In this document: positions 7,269 to 13,996 of the stretch, in pieces
How positions within the stretch are numbered: the first letter of the stretch is position 1
Layout: each line of letters begins with the position of its first letter
IMG/VR virus record: IMGVR_UViG_3300035670_005521
Location: 1-32,571 of that record
Length of the DNA stretch: 32,571 bases
Strand: one strand, 5' to 3'
From: a virus
The notes under the pieces: generated by a model
Database searches by the model: none
What the model saw: only the letters and a program-made list of their open reading frames with translations
What the model was told of the DNA's origin: nothing
Translations under genes and position numbers: made by a program

Positions 7269-9122
7269 ATGAAAAAACTTTATTTTTTATCTGGTCTTCC
7301 AAGGTCTGGTTCAACTGTTTTGGCCGCCTTGTTAAATCAACACCCAGAAATTTATGCTACATCTACTTCTGGGCTCACCGATCTTTTGAGTGGCGTGTTG
7401 AACGCGTGGTCCTCCTCTGAATCAATTAAATCATCGATAAAAAATGAAGAAGAAAAACATTCTGAAATAAAAGAGATAGTGAAAAATTTGTGTTTTTCTA
7501 AATACAAGTTTGTAGAAAAAAACATAATTATTGACAAATCTAGAACATGGGTAATTCCGATATTTATTGATGCTATGAAAGATGTCTTAGATCATGAGGT
7601 AAAAATTATAGCAACAGTAAGAAATGTCGAGGATTGCGTTTCGTCCATGGTAAGGATTGCAAAGCCAGAAAATGTAGATGAATTTTTAAAAAAATCTGAA
7701 TTAATTAAGCACGTAAAAGCATCTTATCAATTCTTAGCTGCAGGTCATGAGCACGCAAAAGATCTTATTCATTACGTTGACTATGATGATCTTTTAAGCA
7801 ATCCCAAATTAGAATTACAAAAAATACAAAATTTTTTGGGTATCTCATATTTTGAATATGATATAAATAATATTGACGGCTCACTTGTTAAAGAAAATGA
7901 CGAAGAAGTATGGGGGATTAAAAACCTTCATACAATTGGTAGTTGTTTGAAAAAGCAACATTTCCAGTCCAGCAAGGAAGTTTTGGGTTCGCGTTATGAA
8001 CAGTTTGTGCAACCTAGATTTTGGCTTGGAGAAGATAAAAGCCGAATTAAAGACCATCCATTAGATATTATGATCAAAGAAGGTCTAAATGGTAATTTTT
8101 TGCAATCTGAAGAAATTGGAAAAGATTTTTTAAAAAAAGATCCTTCAAACTGCAGGGCAGCATTTAATGTTGGTTGGTACATATTAAGAAATGGAAATTT
8201 ATTAGATGGGCACAAACATCTTTTTCGTGGGCGAGAAGAGGGGGTGTTTGGTAACGATTTTCCGCGGGCAAGGGCCCCAATGTGGGATGGCGTATCAAGA
8301 GGAACAGTGTTGCTTAAGTTGGAGGGCGGCCTTGGCGACGAAATACACGGCGCTGGAATGGTTCGTTATATAGCAAAAAAAGGGTGTGAAGTTATTTTAG
8401 GCTGCTCCGAAGAGTTGTTTTTAATTTTTAAAAATATTTTAAATGTAAAATCAATTGTTCGGCATGATGCAGCCTTTGGGATAATGCATGACTTTTGGGT
8501 CCCGGCAATGTCAGCGGTGATACCACTCGGGCTTCAATATGAAAATGTAGATGGATCACCGTATATTTCAAGGCCAAAGGTTATTCGTGGTAAGCGCACT
8601 CGGATTGGGTTGCGCTGGCAGGGTAATCCTAAGTTTGAGCACGAGCAACATAGGCTTTTTCCATCCGACCTTTTTTTTGAGGCTGTAAGAGGTTTTGATG
8701 CAGACTTTGTGTCTCTCCAGAGAGACGAGGGTGCGCAGCACAGACCAGACTGGGTATCTGAAACGTCTTTGGACACATGGACTGAAACACAGTACGCTAT
8801 TGCATCGTGCGACTTGGTGATAACATCGTGCACATCAGTTGCCCATCTGTCTGCGGCTATGGGCGTTGAGACGTGGATCGTAATACCGGTGCTGCCATAC
8901 TACTTGTGGGCCAAGCCAGGCTCCAAGACCGAGTGGTACGACAGCGTTACGTTGTTTAGGCAAGAGAAGTACGGGGACTGGTCCGCCCCTTTTGCGGCCA
9001 TCAATGATCAACTTAAAGCAAGACTAGGAGCAAAAAATGGCGATAGTAAAAACAGGATTCTGGGTTCAGGTGGTGAATGGCCAGGTTCTTCAGTGCTGGG
9101 ACTACAGGCCTCCACAGGCTAA
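7269..9122 (+). CDS. Sulfotransferase-TPR-GT9 glycosyltransferase fusion
   Basis: A 617-residue fusion. Residues 1-260 are a PAPS-dependent sulfotransferase: the 5' phosphosulfate loop is GLPRSGSTVLAALL (residues 9-22) and the 3' phosphate motif is TVRNVEDCVSSMVR (from about residue 116). Residues 275-335 look like TPR helices (NFLQSEEIGKDFLKKDPSNC, AAFNVGWYILRNGN). Residues 346-590 resemble GT9 heptosyltransferase-like enzymes: LKLEGGLGDEIHGAGMVRY, GLRWQGNPKFEHEQHR, FVSLQRDEGAQ and DLVITSCTSVAHLSAAMG. The protein could add a sulfate and a sugar to the same glycan. There is no clear ribosome site, and the upstream 36 bases are AT-rich. Hand counts give 22% GC at 7441-7500 and 57% at 8881-8940, so the two halves probably have different sources. 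The last 32 codons overlap the next gene. Confidence 0.82.
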   Translation: MKKLYFLSGLPRSGSTVLAALLNQHPEIYATSTSGLTDLLSGVLNAWSSSESIKSSIKNEEEKHSEIKEIVKNLCFSKYKFVEKNIIIDKSRTWVIPIFIDAMKDVLDHEVKIIATVRNVEDCVSSMVRIAKPENVDEFLKKSELIKHVKASYQFLAAGHEHAKDLIHYVDYDDLLSNPKLELQKIQNFLGISYFEYDINNIDGSLVKENDEEVWGIKNLHTIGSCLKKQHFQSSKEVLGSRYEQFVQPRFWLGEDKSRIKDHPLDIMIKEGLNGNFLQSEEIGKDFLKKDPSNCRAAFNVGWYILRNGNLLDGHKHLFRGREEGVFGNDFPRARAPMWDGVSRGTVLLKLEGGLGDEIHGAGMVRYIAKKGCEVILGCSEELFLIFKNILNVKSIVRHDAAFGIMHDFWVPAMSAVIPLGLQYENVDGSPYISRPKVIRGKRTRIGLRWQGNPKFEHEQHRLFPSDLFFEAVRGFDADFVSLQRDEGAQHRPDWVSETSLDTWTETQYAIASCDLVITSCTSVAHLSAAMGVETWIVIPVLPYYLWAKPGSKTEWYDSVTLFRQEKYGDWSAPFAAINDQLKARLGAKNGDSKNRILGSGGEWPGSSVLGLQASTG

Positions 9123-9477
9123 AATAGACGAAGAGGGCGGATGGCAAGAGGCAGTAGAGGTAACGCCGGACGTTCAACCTCATCGTGAAATGATTACTAA
9201 TCATTATTTTGATACAACAAAAACTCCAGTTGAAATAGTTTGGAACAAAAGAGAAATTCTTGTTGATGAAAGAAAAGAGGGAATAAGGGGTGAGTTAAAG
9301 AGAGCTTTTGAAAAAGTTGTTCAAAATGAGCTTTCAAAAGAGTTAGATGATTTTTTAGACACGCATTACGACGCAAATGTTGTGGAAGCTGCGCGTCAGT
9401 CTTATTTAAACAAATTGCAGCAAATAAATAATCTTTCTACTCACGATGAATTTGAGGCTTTTGTAAACAGCCTATGA
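9037..9477 (+). CDS. Unrecognised small phage protein, possibly tail-assembly chaperone-like
   Basis: A 146-residue protein with AGGAG upstream of its ATG. Residues 1-75 look beta-rich with several Trp residues (GFWVQVVNGQVLQCWDYRPP, ITNHYFD, PVEIVWNKREI). Residues 78-146 are charged helices (ERKEGIRGELKRAFEKVVQN, LSTHDEFEAFVNSL). The two-part architecture is like small phage tail-assembly or fibre-assembly proteins, but no family can be named with assurance. Its ATG lies inside the end of the sulfotransferase-GT9 gene and its stop overlaps the GT25 start by four bases (ATGA). Coding sequence here is AT-rich (35% GC at 9241-9300). Confidence 0.6.
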   Translation: MAIVKTGFWVQVVNGQVLQCWDYRPPQAKIDEEGGWQEAVEVTPDVQPHREMITNHYFDTTKTPVEIVWNKREILVDERKEGIRGELKRAFEKVVQNELSKELDDFLDTHYDANVVEAARQSYLNKLQQINNLSTHDEFEAFVNSL

Positions 9478-10166
9478 AATCTCTTTTTTATTCTTATAAT
9501 TTTGATGTAACCAAAGCCCACATCATAAGAATAAAAGGCGTGCAAAAGTCAGAAGAAAAAGCTTTTGTGTGTGCAAATTCTTGTGATGACGTAGGTATGC
9601 CTTGGGAGTATTGGGATGCTTACAACGGGATCGAGAAAGAGATAAAACCCCCAGATCATCACAATGATTTGATGAAAATCATAAAGGTAACCGATCATTA
9701 CCTAACAAGAGGTGAAGTCGCGTGTGCCCTTTCCCACATTTCATTGTGGGCAAAATGCGCTGCAGATGATAAGCCAATGGTTATATTGGAGCACGATTCA
9801 ATAATGACCAGGGCGTACAAAAAGCATTTAATTTTTAATTCTATTTGTTATCTTGGCGGGTTTGAGCAGGCGCAAAAGGGCTGGGAGGCGCTCCCAACTC
9901 CCCCTCACGCATCGGAGGGGCCAAACTATCATTTTATTTGTCGTGCACATGCTTATGCAATAGACCCAGCAGTTGCAAAAAACATGTTGGCGCATGTCAT
10001 CAAACACGGCATCTGTGCCCCGCTGGATATAATGTTGCGGGCAGATATTTTTCCAATTCATCAAAATGGTATTTTTGCTTACGACAGACAAAGCGAAGAC
10101 ACCACAATTTTAAACCGGCCTAAGCATGGCAGGACAACGCAGCGAAACGACAAACTGGAGATCTAA
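9474..10166 (+). CDS. Glycosyltransferase family 25 (LPS-type)
   Basis: A 230-residue protein with the GT25 core. Residues 79-112 carry RGEVACALSHISLW and then MVILEHDSIM, which align with the family's GE(I/V)xCxLSH and LILEDD motifs. The second residue of the usual EDD acidic motif is His here (EHD). The C-terminal half has AYAIDPAVAKNMLAH and APLDIMLRADIFPI, also typical. GT25 enzymes add galactose or glucose to LPS core sugars or to hydroxylysine. The acceptor here is unknown. The start overlaps the preceding stop as ATGA, and the stop overlaps the next ATG as TAATG, so translation is coupled on both sides. Part of the AT-rich stretch. Confidence 0.8.
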   Translation: MKSLFYSYNFDVTKAHIIRIKGVQKSEEKAFVCANSCDDVGMPWEYWDAYNGIEKEIKPPDHHNDLMKIIKVTDHYLTRGEVACALSHISLWAKCAADDKPMVILEHDSIMTRAYKKHLIFNSICYLGGFEQAQKGWEALPTPPHASEGPNYHFICRAHAYAIDPAVAKNMLAHVIKHGICAPLDIMLRADIFPIHQNGIFAYDRQSEDTTILNRPKHGRTTQRNDKLEI

Positions 10167-10906
10167 TGGGCCAAATACCCAAGACGGTTCACCTAAGTTG
10201 GAAAACAAAAGACCTTTTGCAAAGCCAATCGCCAATTGTTTTAAACGGCGTCCGAAGGCTTGCTGACCTAAACCCTGACTGGGAAATCCAGATCAGCACC
10301 GATGAAGAAGTAGATCAGTATCTCAAAGAGAAGCTTGAGCCTCAGGACTATAGGCTCATTGCTGACATCGGGGTAGTGCCACAGACTGACATCTGGCGCC
10401 TCATCAAGATGTACTTTGAGGGTGGTCTGTACGTAGATGTGGATCGGTTCTGGAATATTCGCTTGGACGAGATTCTGGAAGAGGACACCAAGCAGATCAT
10501 CCCGACCAATAGGGACCATGACTTCTCCCATGATTTTATGCTGTCTGCCCCCGGAAGCCCGGTGTTTGCAGCTGCCATAGATCTTTACTTCAAGCGCCGC
10601 AAGGCTGGCCACAACGCCGTCTTTTTCCTTGGCCCACAGACGTACATGCACGCAATCACTTATGCCGTGTTTGGCGAAATGATTGACTGCAATCCCGGCC
10701 AAAAGATGTTTGAAAAAATGCGGATGTATCTAGACAGCTATGAGTACATGCGCACCTTCCGAGAGGACGGCCCGTATGAGACGGTGTGTTACCACCATGA
10801 TCCGGATGAGTTTAAGTCAGACGACACCGGGACGCAGGACTGGGAAACTTTGAAGCGGAAGTTCTATGCCAATAACGGCATCAAACATTGGACGGGAGAA
10901 TGGTAA
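10166..10906 (+). CDS. Glycosyltransferase with DXD motif (GT32 / OCH1-like sugar transferase)
   Basis: A 246-residue protein. It opens with IPKTVHLSW (residues 4-12), the family N-terminal strand, and has DIWRLIKMYFEGGLYVDVD at residues 75-93, where Asp91-Val-Asp93 is the metal- and nucleotide-sugar-binding DXD. Further family-like features are FMLSAPGSPVFAAAI and GPQTYMHAITY. The group (Gly_transf_sug) includes OCH1-type mannosyltransferases and bacterial capsule and LPS enzymes. No signal peptide or membrane helix is seen, so it is a cytoplasmic enzyme. GGAG precedes the ATG, which overlaps the GT25 stop. Base composition is back to the level of the structural genes. Donor and acceptor cannot be read from the sequence. 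Confidence 0.83.
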   Translation: MGQIPKTVHLSWKTKDLLQSQSPIVLNGVRRLADLNPDWEIQISTDEEVDQYLKEKLEPQDYRLIADIGVVPQTDIWRLIKMYFEGGLYVDVDRFWNIRLDEILEEDTKQIIPTNRDHDFSHDFMLSAPGSPVFAAAIDLYFKRRKAGHNAVFFLGPQTYMHAITYAVFGEMIDCNPGQKMFEKMRMYLDSYEYMRTFREDGPYETVCYHHDPDEFKSDDTGTQDWETLKRKFYANNGIKHWTGEW

Positions 10907-11709
10907 TGACAAAGATTCTGGTGATGGGCCTTCCTGGCTCCGGTAAGACATTCTTTTCAAAAGCGCTGGTTGACTTCTTCAATGAGTGGCGCGTAGAAGG
11001 TCAGGGCGTTTCGGTCGAGTGGTTTAATGCTGACGATGTCCGCAAGCGCTTCGATGACTGGGACTTCAGCAAAGAGGGCCGGATTCGGCAGTCCAAGCGC
11101 ATGGCTGACTTGGCGGAGTCATCCAGCTGCGACTATGTGATCGCTGACTTTGTGGCCCCAATCCCTGAGATGCGGAACAACTTCAAGGCCGACTGGACGG
11201 TGTGGATTGACACTATCGACCAGGGCCGGTTTGAGGACACTAACAAGATGTTTGTGCCGCCCCAGGTCTACGACTTTAGGATCACTGAGCAGAACGCAGA
11301 GAAGTGGGCAGAGTTTGTTGGGATGCATATCCTTGAGAACCGCCGTCGCCCTGTGTTTGACTGGAAGAAGGAAACGGTTCAGATGCTTGGCCGCTGGCAG
11401 CCATGGCACAAGGGTCATCGTGCATTGTTTGAGAGGGCGATTGCCAAGACTGGGCAGGTTGTCATCCAGATCCGCGACTGCCAGGGGTGGAACGGGTCAA
11501 ATCCTTTTGCAGCAGAACAGGTCAAAAACTTCATCCGCCGGGATCTAGATCCTCTGTTCCAGGGGCAGTACGAGATCCAGCTGGTGCCCAATGTGACAAA
11601 TATCACCTATGGCCGTGACGTGGGATATAAGATCGAACAAGAGGTGTTTGACGAGCAAATTCACTCGATTTCGGCCACAAAGATCCGCAAGGAAATGGGG
11701 ATTGAGTGA
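10906..11709 (+). CDS. APS-kinase-like domain fused to HxGH nucleotidyltransferase
   Basis: Start is set at ATG 10906, which shares its A with the previous stop (TAATG) and has GGGAG upstream. A TTG at 10888 is open in frame but less likely. The 267-residue product has a P-loop kinase half: GLPGSGKT at residues 8-15, FNADDVRKRFDDWDFSKEGR, RQSKRMADLAE and VIADFVAPIPEMR. These follow the adenylylsulfate kinase pattern (DGDNVR, GFSxEDR, FISPxR). The second half has a nucleotidyltransferase site, GRWQPWHKGH with HKGH at 168-171, and a closing ISATKIR at 255, close to NadM-type adenylyltransferases. It is too short to be ATP sulfurylase. It may make PAPS for the sulfotransferase nearby and activate a phosphorylated substrate with its other half. 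Confidence 0.75.
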   Translation: MTKILVMGLPGSGKTFFSKALVDFFNEWRVEGQGVSVEWFNADDVRKRFDDWDFSKEGRIRQSKRMADLAESSSCDYVIADFVAPIPEMRNNFKADWTVWIDTIDQGRFEDTNKMFVPPQVYDFRITEQNAEKWAEFVGMHILENRRRPVFDWKKETVQMLGRWQPWHKGHRALFERAIAKTGQVVIQIRDCQGWNGSNPFAAEQVKNFIRRDLDPLFQGQYEIQLVPNVTNITYGRDVGYKIEQEVFDEQIHSISATKIRKEMGIE

Positions 11710-12518
11710 ACATCCTGCTCACAGGAAGCGCAGGGTTCATTGGGAAGAACTTCTTCCATAAGCTCAAAGACGAGCACAACATTGTTGCGTTTGAGTGGGG
11801 GGATTCCTGGCCCGGAGTAGAAGGGATGGACATGGTGATCCATCTCGGGGCCATCTCCTCGACGGCCTATAAAGACGTCAACCAGATCATGCTGCAGAAC
11901 TATGAGTTCACGGTGGATCTGATGGAGGAGTGCTCAGCCAAGAATGTCCCGCTGCAGATTGCTTCGTCGGCCTCGATCTATGGCCCAGAGAATACAACCT
12001 TCCGGGAGGATGATTCCCCGGACCCAAGGACTCCGTATGCGTGGAGCAAGTACCTAGCAGAGCGGTATTGGCAGACCCACAAGCTCAAGAACAGGGTGCA
12101 GTTTTTTCGGTACTTCAATATCTACGGCGAGTACGAAGAGCATAAGGGCGACCAGGCGTCTCCGTTTACCAAGTTTGCCAAGGCACTAAACAGCGGGGAG
12201 AAGGTCAAACTCTTTGAGGGAAGCGACCAGATCTACCGTGATTTCTTGGCTGTGGAGTTTGTTCTCATGCAGCACAAGCAATTCTGGAACATTGATGAGA
12301 GCGGGATCTGGAACTGTGGAAGTGGAAGCCCGAGATCGTTCCTTGAGGTGGCAAAATCTCTCGGGGCAGGCGATAATCAGATCGAGTGGATGCCTATTCC
12401 AAAAGAGCTGCTGGCTGGTTATCAGCGGTTCACAAAAGCTGACAACACAAAGTTCTTGAGGACGCTAGGTCATGATCGACCCGATAACCGCACTAGCGAC
12501 CGCGACGGCAGTCTTTAA
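11706..12518 (+). CDS. hldD: ADP-L-glycero-D-manno-heptose 6-epimerase-like SDR enzyme, C-terminus truncated
   Basis: Starts at GTG 11706, overlapping the previous stop as GTGA. The 270-residue product has the NAD loop TGSAGFIG (residues 6-13), VIHLGAISST, the YxxxK pair Tyr111/Lys115 (PYAWSKYLAE), and then RYFNIYG, EHKGDQAS with Lys147, KLFEGSDQIYRDF, IPKELLAGYQRFTKADNTK and LGHDRP. These match HldD closely, including the second catalytic Lys in the HKG motif. HldD converts ADP-D-glycero- to ADP-L-glycero-heptose for the LPS inner core. It is about 40 residues shorter than the E. coli enzyme (about 310): a loop after the NAD strand is missing, and the usual last helix is replaced by the DNRTSDRDGSL tail, which is read from the beginning of the next gene in another frame. 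Activity is therefore uncertain. Confidence 0.85.
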   Translation: MNILLTGSAGFIGKNFFHKLKDEHNIVAFEWGDSWPGVEGMDMVIHLGAISSTAYKDVNQIMLQNYEFTVDLMEECSAKNVPLQIASSASIYGPENTTFREDDSPDPRTPYAWSKYLAERYWQTHKLKNRVQFFRYFNIYGEYEEHKGDQASPFTKFAKALNSGEKVKLFEGSDQIYRDFLAVEFVLMQHKQFWNIDESGIWNCGSGSPRSFLEVAKSLGAGDNQIEWMPIPKELLAGYQRFTKADNTKFLRTLGHDRPDNRTSDRDGSL

Positions 12519-12972
12519 TGGGCTGAAGAAGGCGGTTGAGATTGGCAGAGAGGCCGAGGATATTTTCGGCCAACTGTCTAAATGGGCTACGGCGGTTGCA
12601 GATGTACACGAGGGGATTGCTCAAGCAGATAAGCCGCCTCCCCTCTTCAAGAAGCTGACCTTTGCGAATGACAATGCCGCTGCGTTCGATGCGTATGCTG
12701 CCAAGGTCAAGCTCCAGCAGCAAGAGAAAGAGCTATACGAGATGTTCCTGTATGGTGAGCTTCAGCATCTCGGGATGGATGGGTACAAAGAACTCATCAA
12801 CATGCGCCGCAAGATCAAAGAGGATCGTGAGCGGCAGATCTACGCACAGGCTCGACGACGAAAAGAGTTTGTGGATGCGGTAGCGACGTGGTCGCTAGTT
12901 CTTCTGGTGGTTCTGGTGATGGGTGTCGTTATCTGGTTCACCATCCACGTCATCACGAATAGGGGGCTGTAA
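12472..12972 (+). CDS. Small membrane protein in the lysis cassette
   Basis: A 166-residue protein whose ATG lies within the epimerase gene (47-base overlap). Residues 1-60 are helical and mildly hydrophobic, residues 75-135 are charged coiled-coil helices (KVKLQQQEKELYEMF, MRRKIKEDRERQIYAQ), and residues 138-162 form one hydrophobic span (TWSLVLLVVLVMGVVIWFTIHVI). It is followed at once by a holin and an endolysin, so a lysis role is likely, for example spanin-like or accessory holin. No family could be assigned. Its stop overlaps the holin start (TAATG). Confidence 0.6.
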   Translation: MIDPITALATATAVFNGLKKAVEIGREAEDIFGQLSKWATAVADVHEGIAQADKPPPLFKKLTFANDNAAAFDAYAAKVKLQQQEKELYEMFLYGELQHLGMDGYKELINMRRKIKEDRERQIYAQARRRKEFVDAVATWSLVLLVVLVMGVVIWFTIHVITNRGL

Positions 12973-13475
12973 TGCTGTCACTCATCTCTACCCTTGGTGG
13001 GCTCTTAGTCTCTGGCTTGCCAAAGCTGCTTGAATTCTTCCAAGACCGGGCCGACAAGGCACACGAAACTAACCTCATGCGTCTTCAGATGGAGCGGGAA
13101 CTTGCCTTAGCCGCTCAGGGATTCGCTGCTCAAGCCCATATGGAGGAGATCCGTACCGAGCAGGTCATGATGGAGACGACGGCTGAGATGACCAAGGCGG
13201 CTCTGAAGCATGACGAGAAGGTTTTGGATCGAGCCCACAAATGGGTGGCGTCTTATGTCGGCACGGTTAGGCCCACGGTCACCTACATTTTTGTGCTTGA
13301 GCTGGTCGGGATTAACATCTGGCTGTGCTTCTATTTGTGGAACAACCCACAGCTCATTAACTCAATCGACGACGTGATGCGGTATGCGGACGTCCTGTTT
13401 TCCTCTGATGAGATGGCCATGTTAGGGGGAATTATCGGCTACTGGTTCGGAAGTCGAGGCTGGAGTAAGCGGTGA
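12972..13475 (+). CDS. Holin, 3TM superfamily (GTA-holin-like)
   Basis: A 167-residue protein with a hydrophobic N-terminus (LISTLGGLLVSGLPKLLEFF), a long helical section rich in Met, Gln and Glu, then RPTVTYIFVLELVGINIWLCFYLW and a last hydrophobic part, SSDEMAMLGGIIGYWFGSRGWSK. The arginine-proline before the second hydrophobic segment and the closing GYWFGSRGW are features of the phage/gene-transfer-agent 3TM holin family. It would open the inner membrane at the end of infection to release or activate the downstream lysozyme. GGGGG precedes the ATG, and its TGA overlaps the GTG start of the endolysin. Confidence 0.75.
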   Translation: MLSLISTLGGLLVSGLPKLLEFFQDRADKAHETNLMRLQMERELALAAQGFAAQAHMEEIRTEQVMMETTAEMTKAALKHDEKVLDRAHKWVASYVGTVRPTVTYIFVLELVGINIWLCFYLWNNPQLINSIDDVMRYADVLFSSDEMAMLGGIIGYWFGSRGWSKR

Positions 13476-13996
13476 AAGTCTCCGAGGCAGCTCGGAAAAT
13501 GATCATGCACCACGAGGGGGTGCGGTTTAAGCCTTACCGTTGCCCTGCGGATTTATGGACTGTGGGTGTTGGATCGGTGCTTTACCCTGATCAAAACAAA
13601 CTGCCAATGGTGAGGAAGAATGGATACACTGGGGCACTCAGAAAAGATTATGGTCTACACCCGCCGGACAGTAGAGTCTGGTCGAAGGAGGAGGTTATGG
13701 CTCTCCTTGAGAAAGACTTGGGTCGTTTTGAGCGTGGTGTTATTCGATATTGCCCTAGCGTACTGGGCCACCAGGCAGCTTTTGACGCTTTTGTCAGTCT
13801 GAGTTTCAACATCGGATTGGGTGCTTTTCAGCGCTCTTCCGTCCGAATGCGGCATAACCGGGGGGACTACCAAGGGGCTGCAGATGCGTTTATGATGTGG
13901 ACTAAAGCAGGCCCACGAGTGCTTCCAGGGTTGGTCAAGCGCCGCAAAGATGAACGTGAACTTTATTTGAGCGACTATGGCCTTTCTGAAACTTAA
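13472..13996 (+). CDS. Endolysin, GH24 lysozyme family
   Basis: A 174-residue muramidase starting at GTG, which overlaps the holin stop. The GH24 catalytic triad region is clear: Glu15 in HHEGVRF, then Cys24 and Thr30 in CPADLWTVGVG. This fits the E-8aa-(D/C)-5aa-T rule in its cysteine form. The second half has FDAFVSLSFNIGLGAFQRSS, RMRHNRGDYQGAADAFMMW and GLVKRRKDERELY, all standard for the family. An insert of about 25 residues (YPDQNKLPMVRKNGYTGALR) lies between the active-site strand and the following helix. No signal or SAR anchor is visible, so export would depend on the holin. Its end overlaps the nozzle gene by 20 bases. Confidence 0.9.
   Translation: MKVSEAARKMIMHHEGVRFKPYRCPADLWTVGVGSVLYPDQNKLPMVRKNGYTGALRKDYGLHPPDSRVWSKEEVMALLEKDLGRFERGVIRYCPSVLGHQAAFDAFVSLSFNIGLGAFQRSSVRMRHNRGDYQGAADAFMMWTKAGPRVLPGLVKRRKDERELYLSDYGLSET

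Noticed and set aside
10888-10905. TTG start six codons upstream of the APS-kinase-like gene
   Set aside because: ATG 10906 overlaps the previous stop in the same way as its neighbours, has GGGAG in front, and puts the P-loop at the usual distance from the N-terminus.
10906-11709. Full PAPS synthetase (APS kinase plus ATP sulfurylase)
   Set aside because: The second domain is about 110 residues, against nearly 400 for ATP sulfurylase, and its motifs match NadM-type enzymes.
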